From JBBRHQ01 sp963840235 (GTDB lineage: Bacteria > Actinomycetota > Thermoleophilia > Solirubrobacterales > 70-9), in assembly GCA_963840235.1 (NCBI GenBank), contig CAWIYC010000005.1, positions 372,001 to 436,000 of the forward strand: DNA of 64,000 nucleotides, written 5' to 3'. A model generated the notes under the pieces. The model was not told where the DNA came from, searched no databases, and saw only the letters and a program-made list of their open reading frames with translations. Below are positions 25,848-34,061 of this stretch, in pieces; the stretch's first letter is position 1; each line of letters starts with the position of its first letter. The translations under genes and the position numbers were made by a program.

Positions 25848-26565
25848 GCCTGGTCCCCCAGATGATGACGCCGGCGCCGAGGCTCATCGGCCTCCAACGC
25901 ACGTCGCCGATGCCGGCCTCCTCCCAGATCCCGAGCTGGCGCTCCAGCGGGAAGCGCTCATAGAAGCCCTCGATGCTGGGCCCGAGGAAGCTCCCGACAC
26001 GCTGCCAGTCCTGCGAGGCGATGCGGCCGAGCAGCGGCAGCCCGACCCTGGTGTAGGCGCGCCACGGGGCCCGGAACGGGCGAGCCGGGAGGTGGAACTC
26101 GAGGCAGGCGACGCGGCCGCCGCCGCGGACCACCCGCGCCAGCTCCCGCATCGTCGCCGCGGGATCGTCGACATAGCGCAGCAGGTAGGTGAAGGTGAGA
26201 TGGTCGAACTCCCCCGCGGCGAACGGGAGCGACTCGGCCTCGCCGCGGACCAACTCGATCCGCCGAGCGAGCGCCGGTTCGGCCTCGAGCTTCGAGCGCG
26301 CCCGCGACAGCATCTCAGCGCTCTGGTCGAGGCCGACGACCCTGCAGCCGTAGCGATGGACCAGTTCCCGCGCGACCAGTCCGGTGCCGGTGGCGACGTC
26401 GAGGACCCGCTCGTTGGGACCCGCCTCGACCGTCGCGACCATGGCCCTGCGCCAGCGAGGATCCTGGAAGAAGGACAGCGCCGCACCAAGCTCGTCGTAG
26501 CGCGCCGGGAGGCCCTCGAACAGCTCGAGCGCGTTCCGCTTTCGCTCTGATCTCGCCGCAGACAA
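25837..26565 (-). CDS. menG: Demethylmenaquinone methyltransferase (UbiE/MenG family)
   Basis: The 242-residue SAM-dependent methyltransferase has motif I VLDVATGTGLVARELVHR near residue 55, VVGLDQSAEML, an acidic loop GEAESLPFAAGEFDHLTFTY near 112 and the family block LLRYVDDPAATMRELARVVR. The N-terminal LFEGLPARYDELGAALSFFQDPRWRR matches UbiE/MenG, which methylates demethylmenaquinone in the last step of menaquinone synthesis. Actinobacteria use menaquinone, so the MenG role is preferred over UbiE. No other men gene is in the window. It overlaps the UbiA-like gene by 11 bp and is divergent from citrate synthase. Confidence 0.8.
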   Translation of the reverse strand: MSAARSERKRNALELFEGLPARYDELGAALSFFQDPRWRRAMVATVEAGPNERVLDVATGTGLVARELVHRYGCRVVGLDQSAEMLSRARSKLEAEPALARRIELVRGEAESLPFAAGEFDHLTFTYLLRYVDDPAATMRELARVVRGGGRVACLEFHLPARPFRAPWRAYTRVGLPLLGRIASQDWQRVGSFLGPSIEGFYERFPLERQLGIWEEAGIGDVRWRPMSLGAGVIIWGTRRGS

Positions 26566-26652
26566 GGAAGACAGCGTCCCAAATAGCCTCTATGGCCGGC
26601 GCCGGCAAGCTGCGATACTGGCGCCTTCGCAGACTTAGGAAGAGGAGAGGCG

Positions 26653-28038
26653 ATGGCAACCGAACAGCGGGCCAAGGACGTTTCGGTGGACGGTGCCGGC
26701 GGATCCAGCAAGGACTCGCTGACTGTCACCGACAATCGCACCGGCAAGAACTACGAGCTGCCGATCACCGACGGCACCGTGAAGACGATGGACCTGAGGC
26801 AGATCAAGGTCTCCGAGGAGGACTTCGGGTTGATGGGCTACGACCCGGCATTCACCAACACCGCCTCCTGCCGCTCGGCGATCACCTACATCGACGGCGA
26901 GGCCGGGATCCTCCAGCACCGCGGCTACCCGATCGAGCAGCTCTGCGAACAATCCACCTTCCTCGAGGTCGCCTATCTGCTCGTCTACGGCGAGCTGCCG
27001 ACCCAGTCCCAGCTCGACCTCTGGACCCACGACGTCACCCACCACACCTTCGTCCACGAGGACATCAAGAAGTTCCTCGAGGGCTTCCGCTACGACGCCC
27101 ACCCGATGGGGATGCTGCTGGCCTCGGTGGGCGCGCTCTCGACCTTCTACCCGGACGCGAAGAAGCTCGACGACCCCGAGGAGCGCTACCTGGCGACGAT
27201 CCGGCTGATCGCGAAGATGCCGACGCTGGCGGCCTTCGCCTACCGCCACAACATGGGCCTGCCCTACGTCTACCCCGACAACGACCTCGCCTACCCCGAG
27301 AACTTCCTCGCGATGCTGTTCAGGATGACCGAGACCAAGTACCGGCCGGACGAGCGGCTGGCCCGGGCGCTTGACGTCCTCTTCATCCTCCACGCCGACC
27401 ATGAGCAGAACTGCTCGACCAACGCCGTGCGCGCGGTCGGCTCCTCCGACGTCGACCCCTACTCGGCGGTGGCGGCGGGGATCGCCGCCCTCTACGGGCC
27501 CCTCCACGGCGGCGCCAACGAGGCGGTGCTGCGGATGCTGCGCCGGATCGAGACGGTCGAGAACATCCCCGACTTCCTCGAAGGCGTGAAGAACCGCGAG
27601 GAGCGCCTGATGGGCTTCGGCCACCGTGTCTATAAGAACTACGACCCGCGGGCGAGGATCATCAAGAAGCACATGGACGGCGTGATGGAGGCGACCGCCT
27701 ACAACCCCCTGGTCGAGATCGCCTCTGAGCTCGAGAAGCGCGCCCTCGAGGACGAGTTCTTCACCTCGCGCAAGCTCTACCCGAACGTGGACTTCTACTC
27801 CGGGATCATCTACGAGGCGCTGCGAATCCCGACCGAGATGTTCACGGTGATCTTCGCCATCCCCCGGACTGCCGGTTGGATAGCCCAGTGGCTGGAGATG
27901 AATGACGACGGCGAGCAGAAGATCGCCCGGCCGCGTCAGATCTACACCGGCGACCGCGACGTCGACTACGTGCCGATCTCCGAGCGCAGCGGGTCTGAGA
28001 CGATCGAGGCCCCGCCGGCCCGCCGGCCCGCCGGCTGA
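26653..28038 (+). CDS. gltA: Citrate synthase
   Basis: The 461-residue enzyme condenses acetyl-CoA and oxaloacetate at the entry of the TCA cycle. The large domain starts with ITDGTVKTMDLRQIKV and AYLLVYGELPT. Active-site blocks are FILHADHEQNCSTNAVR (first His), GPLHGGANEAVLRML (second His), GFGHRVYKNYDPRA and the C-terminal AGWIAQWLEM. The length and N-terminal beta-rich extension fit the hexameric, NADH-sensitive type II GltA group, but allosteric behaviour cannot be read directly. The ATG at 26653 has a purine-rich site (GGAAGAGGAG). The Pro/Ala-rich last dozen residues are a lineage-specific tail. Confidence 0.95.
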   Translation: MATEQRAKDVSVDGAGGSSKDSLTVTDNRTGKNYELPITDGTVKTMDLRQIKVSEEDFGLMGYDPAFTNTASCRSAITYIDGEAGILQHRGYPIEQLCEQSTFLEVAYLLVYGELPTQSQLDLWTHDVTHHTFVHEDIKKFLEGFRYDAHPMGMLLASVGALSTFYPDAKKLDDPEERYLATIRLIAKMPTLAAFAYRHNMGLPYVYPDNDLAYPENFLAMLFRMTETKYRPDERLARALDVLFILHADHEQNCSTNAVRAVGSSDVDPYSAVAAGIAALYGPLHGGANEAVLRMLRRIETVENIPDFLEGVKNREERLMGFGHRVYKNYDPRARIIKKHMDGVMEATAYNPLVEIASELEKRALEDEFFTSRKLYPNVDFYSGIIYEALRIPTEMFTVIFAIPRTAGWIAQWLEMNDDGEQKIARPRQIYTGDRDVDYVPISERSGSETIEAPPARRPAG

Positions 28039-28078
28039 GCGGCCCAGGGCACCTGGGCGCGGGCGCTAAGGTGCCCCC

Positions 28079-28432
28079 GTGTCCGCCTGGAAACTGACGG
28101 TCCGGCACGGCCCCGATGTCAGCCGCCATCGTTTTGATGACCTCGATGCCGCGCTCGAGCAGGCCCACCGCCGGGTCGAGGAGCTGAGGGCCGAGGGGCC
28201 ACTGGAGAGGGTTTCGATGCTGCGTGATTTCGAACCCTCGGCGCAGGTCCAGGCGCGCCTGGAGATCTCCGGCAAGGGGCTGCTGCACCCTCCGACCGCG
28301 GGCGTCGACCTCCGCGGCGACGGCAGCCTGATCGCCTTCTCGGGATCGATGGCGCGCGAGAAGCTGACGGCCGAGGGCGACGAGACCCCATTCGACCTGG
28401 TCCGCAGGGCGCTCGAACCGGCAACGTCATGA
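28079..28432 (+). CDS. Small conserved hypothetical protein
   Basis: A 117-residue protein from a GTG start, with KLTVRHGPDVSRHRFDDLDAAL, an acidic-basic helix (EQAHRRVEELRAEG) and a beta-rich second half (VQARLEISGKGLLHPPTAGV). I do not recognise the family. Its stop overlaps the next start by 4 bp (ATGA), so the pair is co-translated. It has no signal peptide or membrane segment, which suggests a cytosolic pair. Confidence 0.65.
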   Translation: MSAWKLTVRHGPDVSRHRFDDLDAALEQAHRRVEELRAEGPLERVSMLRDFEPSAQVQARLEISGKGLLHPPTAGVDLRGDGSLIAFSGSMAREKLTAEGDETPFDLVRRALEPATS

Positions 28433-28746
28433 GCGGGCAGTTCGAGGTCCCAGAGGGAAGCGTCGCCGTCGGGCGCCGGGTGAAGCTGCCGCGCGGAGCC
28501 GAGCCCCCCCTCGTCGTCTTCATCAACGGGGTCCAACAGAACCTCGGCGCCGACTACGAGATTCATGGTCGCGAGGTCGTCTTCTCGCGGCCGATCCTGA
28601 AGGAGCAGAAGCTCGGCGGAATCCGCTGGCTCTCGATGCTGGTCGGCGTCGCCGGCACCTACCGCAAGCACGAGACGGTCGACCTTCAGTTCACCCGCGC
28701 CGGCAAGACCGAGCTCCTCTCCGACCTCTCGGTCCTGCCGGACTGA
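28429..28746 (+). CDS. Small conserved hypothetical protein
   Basis: This 105-residue, predicted all-beta protein is coupled to the preceding gene. It contains PPLVVFINGVQQNLGADYEI and GREVVFSRPILKEQ. That phrase resembles short structural repeats in phage tail or neck proteins, but there is no phage context and the rest (GIRWLSMLVGVAGTYRKHET) is not phage-like. The function is unknown. A strong hairpin directly follows the stop. Confidence 0.65.
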   Translation: MSGQFEVPEGSVAVGRRVKLPRGAEPPLVVFINGVQQNLGADYEIHGREVVFSRPILKEQKLGGIRWLSMLVGVAGTYRKHETVDLQFTRAGKTELLSDLSVLPD

Positions 28747-28781
28747 CCGCCGCGAGCTCGGGTCGCGAGCTCGGGCGGCGG
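28747..28781 (+). terminator. Hairpin terminator after the small hypothetical pair
   Basis: CGAGCTCG at 28753-28760 pairs with CGAGCTCG at 28766-28773, extended by CCGCCG (28747-28752) with CGGCGG (28776-28781) across a 2-base bulge. It starts directly at the stop codon. There is no T run. Confidence 0.5.
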
Positions 28782-28817
28782 CGAGTGGGGCGGCGAACCA
28801 GTCCGGTGACCGTTGAT

Positions 28818-28855
28818 TGAAGGGTTTCAGCACCCAGGGGTGGCGAAACCCTTCA
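28818..28855. repeat. 38-nt palindromic repeat, copy 1
   Basis: TGAAGGGTTTC (28818-28828) and GAAACCCTTCA (28845-28855) form a perfect 11-bp stem. An inner stem CACCC/GGGTG closes a 2-base loop. A second copy of exactly the same length lies at 61987-62024 with 32 of 38 bases identical. Both copies sit between the 3' ends of convergent genes. It could be a bidirectional terminator or a REP-like element. Confidence 0.7.
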
Positions 28856-28929
28856 GGGAAGGGGAATCCTGGCTCATTCCGTGCCGGCCCGGCAGCGACT
28901 CTGAGCAGACTCAACCGACCCCACTGCGC

Positions 28930-29901
28930 TCAGTTGAACACGTAGAGCAGGAGGAAGGCGACGAGGGCGAAGGTGGCGCCGGCGGCGATCATGCCCTTGT
29001 CCTCGGCGACGATGGCCGCGGTCGAGCGGTCGTCGGCGCGGTCGTAGATCAGGTAGAGGTAGCGGAAGATGCCGTAGACGACGGGCGGGATCGTCAGCAT
29101 CATCTCGCTCCCGATCAGGGGCGAGTTGACGGTGTAGATGGCGTAGCTGATGACGGTGCCGGTTGTGACCAGGGAGACCATCTGGTCGAGGAAGGGCAGG
29201 GAGTAGTGCTCGAGCACGGGCCTGGAGCTGGTGCCCTCGTGCAATTCCGAGACGGCCTCCTGGCGGCGCTTGGTGAAGCCGAGAAAGAGAGCGAGCATCC
29301 CGGTGCAGAGGATCAGCCACTCGGAGGCGTGGGCGTCGACCGCCTCGGCTCCGGCGACCACCCGCAGGATGAAGAGCCCGGCCAGGGTCATGACGTCGAT
29401 GATCACGACCTGTTTCAGCCCGTAGCTGTAGGCGAGCTGGGCGACGCCGTAGCCGGCGACCATCAGGCCCACCTTCCAGTTGACGGTGGCGAAGGCGAGG
29501 CCGAGGGCGCCGGCCGCGAGGACGGCGGCGAGGACCATTGCGCTTGACTCCGAAAGCTCGCCGGCGGCGATCGGGCGGAAGCGCTTCTTCGGATGTCTGC
29601 GGTCGAGCTCGACGTCATTGAGGTCGTTGACGAAGTAACCGGCGCTGGAGACCGCGCAGAAGGCGACGAAGGTCAGGGTCGCCAAGAGGACCGCGTGGGC
29701 GTCGTTGAACTGCCCCGAGAAGAGGAGGCCGGCGAAGACGAGGACATTCTTGATCCACTCGTGCGGGCGAGCGGTCTTAAGCGCCGCCATCGGGGGCGAG
29801 CGGTGGGGCCTGGGCAGGCCGCCCGCTCCGGCCCCCGGCGAGTGCTCGCGCTCGCTGCCGCCGGGCTCGACGGTCGGGTGTTCCTCGGTGATCGTTTCCA
29901 T
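28930..29901 (-). CDS. Decaprenyl-phosphate phosphoribosyltransferase (UbiA family)
   Basis: The product is 323 residues from the ATG at 29901, and an in-frame start at 29949 would add 16 poorly conserved residues. The first Asp-rich motif is the diagnostic NDLNDVELDRRHPKKRFRP near residue 85, and the extended HPxKxxRP is typical of DPPR synthases. About eight to nine transmembrane helices follow, with a second acidic loop near YDRADDRST. The enzyme transfers 5-phosphoribosyl from PRPP to a polyprenyl phosphate, the first step to polyprenyl-phosphoryl-ribose/arabinose or hopanoid ribosylation. DprE1 and DprE2 are not adjacent. It is the last gene of the run from the fatty acyl-CoA reductase, 76 bp after the flavoprotein. 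Confidence 0.85.
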   Translation of the reverse strand: METITEEHPTVEPGGSEREHSPGAGAGGLPRPHRSPPMAALKTARPHEWIKNVLVFAGLLFSGQFNDAHAVLLATLTFVAFCAVSSAGYFVNDLNDVELDRRHPKKRFRPIAAGELSESSAMVLAAVLAAGALGLAFATVNWKVGLMVAGYGVAQLAYSYGLKQVVIIDVMTLAGLFILRVVAGAEAVDAHASEWLILCTGMLALFLGFTKRRQEAVSELHEGTSSRPVLEHYSLPFLDQMVSLVTTGTVISYAIYTVNSPLIGSEMMLTIPPVVYGIFRYLYLIYDRADDRSTAAIVAEDKGMIAAGATFALVAFLLLYVFN

Positions 29902-29977
29902 GGCGGAAGGCCGGCGGGCAGCGCCATGCGCCCGGCCGGCGGGGGTCAAGGCGGTCGCGAAAGGGTAGCGCCGACGC

Positions 29978-31510
29978 CTACCCGAAAAGCACGCCGGGGT
30001 TCATGATCCCGGCCGGGTCCACTGCGGACTTCGCTCCCCGCAGGGCGGCGGCGAAGGCTGCCGGCCGCTGCCGCTCGTAAAAAGGGCGGTGGTCGCGGCC
30101 GACCGCGTGGTGGTGCGTGATCGTCCCGCCCGCACCGACGAGAGCCTCGGAGACGGCCGCCTTGACCTCGTCCCACTGCTCGACCTCGCCGCCACGCACC
30201 GCCGGGGCGATGACCGTGAAATATGGGGCGGGGCCATCGGGATACACGTGAGTGAAACGGCAGCTGACGCGGGGCGAACCGGGCCCCTCGGCCCGCGCCC
30301 CCGAGGCCTCCGCCACGGCGCTTCGGGCCACCCCCATCACCTCGGCGTGGAAGCCCTCGAAACGGTCCCAGGTGATCGCCGTCTCGAAGGTCTCCGTGAG
30401 CACCCCGCAGGCGACCATCGAGTCGCGCAGGTAGGGGATGTGGAGGAAGGCCGAGCGCCATGAGTCCACCGCCCCGCCCGAATCCCCCTCGCCCGAACCC
30501 ATCCCCGCCCCTTCGGGCCCACCCCCGGAACCTCTGCGATCTCCCTCCCCCACTCTGACCTCGCCACCGTGCGCCCGGGCGATCTCCAGCGCCTGCTCCA
30601 TCAACCACCCGACCTCATGCCGGGCGGACTCGAATCCGAGCACGAGCACCGCTTCGCCGCCGGCCCCGGCGAACATCTCCGCCTCGAGTTCGTCGAGCAG
30701 GCGGCAGTTCGACGGGTGCAGGCCGGACTGGGAGATCTCCCGCACCGCCGCCGCGCCGGCGCCGAAGCCGGCGAACCCGACCGCGCGCGAGAGCTTGAAG
30801 CGAGGACGCTCGCGGACCCGGACCCAAGCCTCCGAGACGACCCCCAGGATTCCCTCGGAGCCGAGCAGCATCCGGTCCGGGGAGGGGCCGGCGCCGGAGC
30901 CCGGCAGCCGCCTGCTTTCCCACTTTCCCCGCGGCGTCACCGCCCGCACCGAGGAGACAAGGTCGTCTATGTGAGTCTCGAGCGTGGCGAAATGCCCTCC
31001 GGCGCGGGTCGCGATCCAGCCGCCCAGCGTCGAGTACTCGAACGACTGCGGATAATGGCGCAGCGTGAGGCCGTGCTCCCGCAACTGCTGCTCGAGCACC
31101 GGTCCTGTCGCGCCGGCCTGGATCCGGGCCGCGAGCGAGACCGGATCGACCTCCAGCACGCGGTCGAGCCGGCGCAGGTCGAGGGCAACAACGGCAGCTT
31201 CCTCGCCGAGGCGCGCCTCGACCCCGCCGACGACGCTGGTACCGCCGCCGAACGGCACCACCGCCGCCCCCTGCTCCTCGCACCAGGCGAGCACGACCTC
31301 GATCTCCGACTCGTCGCGGGGGAAGGCGACCAGGTCGGGGGGGTTCGGGAACTCGCCGCGGAAGCCGCGGACGACGTCGCGGTAGGCCTTTCCGAGAGCG
31401 TGCGAAACGCGCTCGTAGCGCTCGTCGCTGAACAACCCGTCGAGGGCCCCGGGAGCCTTCAGCCGCGGCGGTCGCAGCTCGACCTCGCCCAGCGGGACCG
31501 GCTCCTCCAC
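29978..31510 (-). CDS. Alkyldihydroxyacetonephosphate synthase-like FAD-binding oxidase
   Basis: The coordinates give the 510-residue product from the first standard start (GTG 31510). In-frame sequence upstream to 31636 encodes a family-typical N-terminus (RRLKHWGWGWEDQQPSRAEL), so the true start is probably CTG at 31636. FAD-domain motifs are VVPFGGGTSVVGGVEA, QSFEYSTLGGWIATRAGGH, VRAVTPRGKWESR and LLGSEGILGVVSEAWVRVR. The C-terminal GGTITHHHAVGRDHRPFYERQ contains the HHH active-site motif of alkyl-DHAP synthase. That flavoenzyme swaps the acyl chain of acyl-DHAP for a fatty alcohol, forming the ether bond of ether lipids. A Gly-rich insert lies near residue 330. It follows the fatty acyl-CoA reductase gene directly. 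Confidence 0.85.
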   Translation of the reverse strand: MEEPVPLGEVELRPPRLKAPGALDGLFSDERYERVSHALGKAYRDVVRGFRGEFPNPPDLVAFPRDESEIEVVLAWCEEQGAAVVPFGGGTSVVGGVEARLGEEAAVVALDLRRLDRVLEVDPVSLAARIQAGATGPVLEQQLREHGLTLRHYPQSFEYSTLGGWIATRAGGHFATLETHIDDLVSSVRAVTPRGKWESRRLPGSGAGPSPDRMLLGSEGILGVVSEAWVRVRERPRFKLSRAVGFAGFGAGAAAVREISQSGLHPSNCRLLDELEAEMFAGAGGEAVLVLGFESARHEVGWLMEQALEIARAHGGEVRVGEGDRRGSGGGPEGAGMGSGEGDSGGAVDSWRSAFLHIPYLRDSMVACGVLTETFETAITWDRFEGFHAEVMGVARSAVAEASGARAEGPGSPRVSCRFTHVYPDGPAPYFTVIAPAVRGGEVEQWDEVKAAVSEALVGAGGTITHHHAVGRDHRPFYERQRPAAFAAALRGAKSAVDPAGIMNPGVLFG

Positions 31511-31629
31511 CGGGGGGCCGCCGAAGCCGAGGCGCTCCCGGACCGAGGCCGCGGTCGCCTCCAGCTCCGCCCGTGAGGGCTGCTGGTCCTCCCAGCCCCA
31601 GCCCCAGTGCTTGAGCCGCCGCTCCGGCC

Positions 31630-33624
31630 CTACCAGTGCACGCCCTTCATCAGGTGGGCGAAGGCGATCTGCTCGGTCGAAGCCTCCTTCTCGATCTCCT
31701 TCGTCCCCTTCTCGCCCTTGGCGGCCTTCGAGTCGGGGAAGAGCTTGTAGGCGGTGTTGAGCACTGCGTCCGAGGCCTTCGGCGCCACCGCGTAGAGCAG
31801 CTCGCCGAAATTGCCGAGCCGCGTCGCCACCTTCTTCGGCTTGTTGATCATCGCGTCGGTGATCATCTCCGCCGCCTCGTCGGGCGTGATCGTCGGGAAG
31901 GCGTCGTACATCTTCGTCGGAGCGATCATCGGGGTCCGCACCAGCGGCATGTGGATGGTGGTGATCTGGACGCCGTCGTCTACGACCTCCGAGGCGATGC
32001 AGCGGCTGAAGGCGTCGAGCGCGGCCTTGGAGGCGACGTAGGCCGAGAACCGGGGGGTGTTGGTCTGCACCCCGATCGAGCTGATGTTGATGATGTGGCC
32101 CGTCTTGCGCGCGGTCATGCTCGGCAGCAGGCTGAGGATCAGCCGCAGCGAGCCGAAGTAGTTGAGCTGCATCGTCCGCTCGTAGTCGTGGAAGCGGTCA
32201 TAGGCCAGCTTGACCGAGCGCCTGATCGAGCGCCCGGCGTTGTTGACGAGGACGTCCACGTGCCCGTGTTGCTCGAGAACCTCCTGAGCCATTCGCTCGA
32301 CGTCGTCGACGTCGGCGAGGTCGGCGCGGTGGATGTGGGCGACCCCGCCCTCGTGCTCGATCTGGGCCTTGGTCTCCTCCAGCTTCTCCGGGGTACGGGC
32401 GACCAGCAGCACCGTCGCCCCGGCACGGGCGCACCTGATCGCGGCCGCTTTGCCGATGCCCGAGGAGGCGCCGGTGATCAGCACCACCTTGCCCCCGACC
32501 GCCCCGGAAAGGGAGCGGTCCTTGAACAGGTCCGGATCGAGGTTCCGCTCCCAGTAGTCCCAGAGCTTGTCGGCGTATGTCTCCAGCGGCGGCACCGAGA
32601 TGCCGCTTCCCTCGAGCGCCTCGAGCGTGTTGGTGCAGTCAAAGCGGGTCGGATAGTTGACGTAGGTGAGGACCGACTCGGGGATCCCGAGGTCGCTGAG
32701 GACCTGGTTGCGGATCCGCTTCACCGGCGGCAGCATCATCAGCCCGCCGCGGACGGCCGGCGGGACCACGTCGAGCATCTTCGGGTCGAGCCGCATCGAC
32801 ATCTGCGGGGCGTTGGCCGAGCGCGAGAAGAGGTTGATCACCTGGCCGGCGCTCTTGGGGCTGGGGTCGGTGAGCGAGAAAGCCTTGCCGTCGAGCCCCG
32901 GCTCGTGCGCGATATGGTCGATCGCCCTGGCGACGAAGTCCACCGGCACCAGGTTGATCTCCTTCCCCTCGACCCCGACCGTCGGCATCCACTGCGGCAG
33001 GGTGTTGCGCAGGCGCTGGATCAGCTTGAAGAAGTAATAGGGGCCGTCGATCTTGTCCATCTCGCCGGTCTCGGATTCGCCGACGACGATGCCCGGCCGG
33101 TAAACCCGCCAGGGCCGCGAGCACTCCTCGCGCACGACCCGCTCGGACTCGTGCTTGGTGCGGAAGTAGGGGTTGGTGTCGAGGTTCTCCGCCTCGTCGA
33201 ACATGTCCTCGCGCCAGGTCCCCTTGTAGAGGCCGGCTGCGGCGATCGAGCTGATCATGTGGAAGCAGCCCGCCTCGATCGCCTCGGCCAGCTCGACCGC
33301 GTGGCGGGTCCCCTCGATGTTTGCCACCTGCTGGCTCTGGGCGTCGGCGGTCATGTCGTAGATCGCCGCCAGGTGGAAGAAGTGGTCGACCTTGCCCTTG
33401 AGCTCGGAGACCTCGGCCTCGGAGACCCCGAGCCGCGGCTCGGAGAGGTCCCCGACGACGGCGACGACCCGGTCGTCGTCCACCCCCCAGCGGTTGCGAA
33501 GCTCCTCGAGGCGGCCACGGGAGCCCTCGCGCACGAGGACGTAGATGGTCCCCTCGCGTTGGAGGAGGAGTTCGACCAGGTGGCGGCCGATGAATCCGGT
33601 CGCTCCGGTCACGAAGTAATTCAT
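31630..33624 (-). CDS. Two-domain fatty acyl-CoA reductase (AcrA1/Maqu_2507-like SDR fusion)
   Basis: The 664-residue protein starts at ATG 33624 after a strong GAGGAGGAGAG ribosome site; the longer open frame to 33690 has none. The N-terminal extended SDR domain has FVTGATGFIGRHLVELLLQ, HLAAIYD and YFRTKHE (Tyr near 152). The C-terminal classical SDR has VVLITGASSGIGKAAAI near 381, VLVNNAGRSI, INISSIG and YVASKAALDAF near 530. This tandem arrangement and size match alcohol-forming fatty acyl-CoA reductases such as Maqu_2507 (661 residues) and mycobacterial AcrA1 (Rv3391). Acyl-CoA would be reduced by NADPH to the aldehyde and then the fatty alcohol. Its stop overlaps the proposed start of the alkyl-DHAP-synthase-like gene. 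Confidence 0.85.
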   Translation of the reverse strand: MNYFVTGATGFIGRHLVELLLQREGTIYVLVREGSRGRLEELRNRWGVDDDRVVAVVGDLSEPRLGVSEAEVSELKGKVDHFFHLAAIYDMTADAQSQQVANIEGTRHAVELAEAIEAGCFHMISSIAAAGLYKGTWREDMFDEAENLDTNPYFRTKHESERVVREECSRPWRVYRPGIVVGESETGEMDKIDGPYYFFKLIQRLRNTLPQWMPTVGVEGKEINLVPVDFVARAIDHIAHEPGLDGKAFSLTDPSPKSAGQVINLFSRSANAPQMSMRLDPKMLDVVPPAVRGGLMMLPPVKRIRNQVLSDLGIPESVLTYVNYPTRFDCTNTLEALEGSGISVPPLETYADKLWDYWERNLDPDLFKDRSLSGAVGGKVVLITGASSGIGKAAAIRCARAGATVLLVARTPEKLEETKAQIEHEGGVAHIHRADLADVDDVERMAQEVLEQHGHVDVLVNNAGRSIRRSVKLAYDRFHDYERTMQLNYFGSLRLILSLLPSMTARKTGHIINISSIGVQTNTPRFSAYVASKAALDAFSRCIASEVVDDGVQITTIHMPLVRTPMIAPTKMYDAFPTITPDEAAEMITDAMINKPKKVATRLGNFGELLYAVAPKASDAVLNTAYKLFPDSKAAKGEKGTKEIEKEASTEQIAFAHLMKGVHW

Positions 33625-33705
33625 CTCTCCTCCTCGGTTTTCGCTGCGACTGAGTAGCCGGATTTTGGGGAAATCCGGGACGGTCCGCACCCTACACTCT
33701 GCTCA

Positions 33706-34005
33706 GTGGCACTTCACCTCGATCCGTTCGAGCAGGGACCGCTTCCGGGGGAGCGGAGTGCGAGGGCGGCCGACGTCGCCCCCGACTGGAGGGTCGCCCG
33801 GCACGGGATCGAGGTGATCGCCCATGGCGCCGTCGTCTGCCCGGGGTGCTCGGCGCCACTGACCCTGGGGGCCCCGGTGCGGGCTGCCGGCGAGCTCAGC
33901 TGCGGCTTCTGCGGCCACGCCGGACGCGCCCGCGAGTTCCTCGTCCGCGACGTCTTCGACACGGTCGCGAACGAGGCCTACATGATCGCCCGCCTGCCCG
34001 CCTGA
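33706..34005 (+). CDS. Small zinc-ribbon-like protein
   Basis: A 99-residue protein with one four-cysteine knuckle, VVCPGCSAPLTLG and LSCGFCGHAGRARE, flanked by ordinary soluble sequence. It ends in DVFDTVANEAYMIARLP. The start is GTG 33706, 81 bp from the divergent acyl-CoA reductase gene. The function is unknown. It may bind zinc and act as a small accessory or nucleic-acid-binding protein. The large 2-oxoglutarate dehydrogenase gene starts 56 bp after its stop in the same direction. Confidence 0.65.
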   Translation: MALHLDPFEQGPLPGERSARAADVAPDWRVARHGIEVIAHGAVVCPGCSAPLTLGAPVRAAGELSCGFCGHAGRAREFLVRDVFDTVANEAYMIARLPA

Positions 34006-34061
34006 AAACGCTCTCCCAGGCAGGCTCGCCGGCCTCGGCGGTCGCATAGACTGACTCGGGG

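Noticed and set aside
28429..28746. Possible phage structural gene because of the phrase VFINGVQQNLGADYEI
   Set aside because: There is no other phage gene nearby, the neighbours are housekeeping, and the gene is coupled to a non-phage hypothetical gene.
28930..33624. DprE1/DprE2-UbiA arabinose-lipid operon
   Set aside because: The flavoprotein carries AGPS motifs (HHH, STLGGWIATRAGG) and the SDR is a 664-residue double reductase, so neither fits DprE1 or DprE2.
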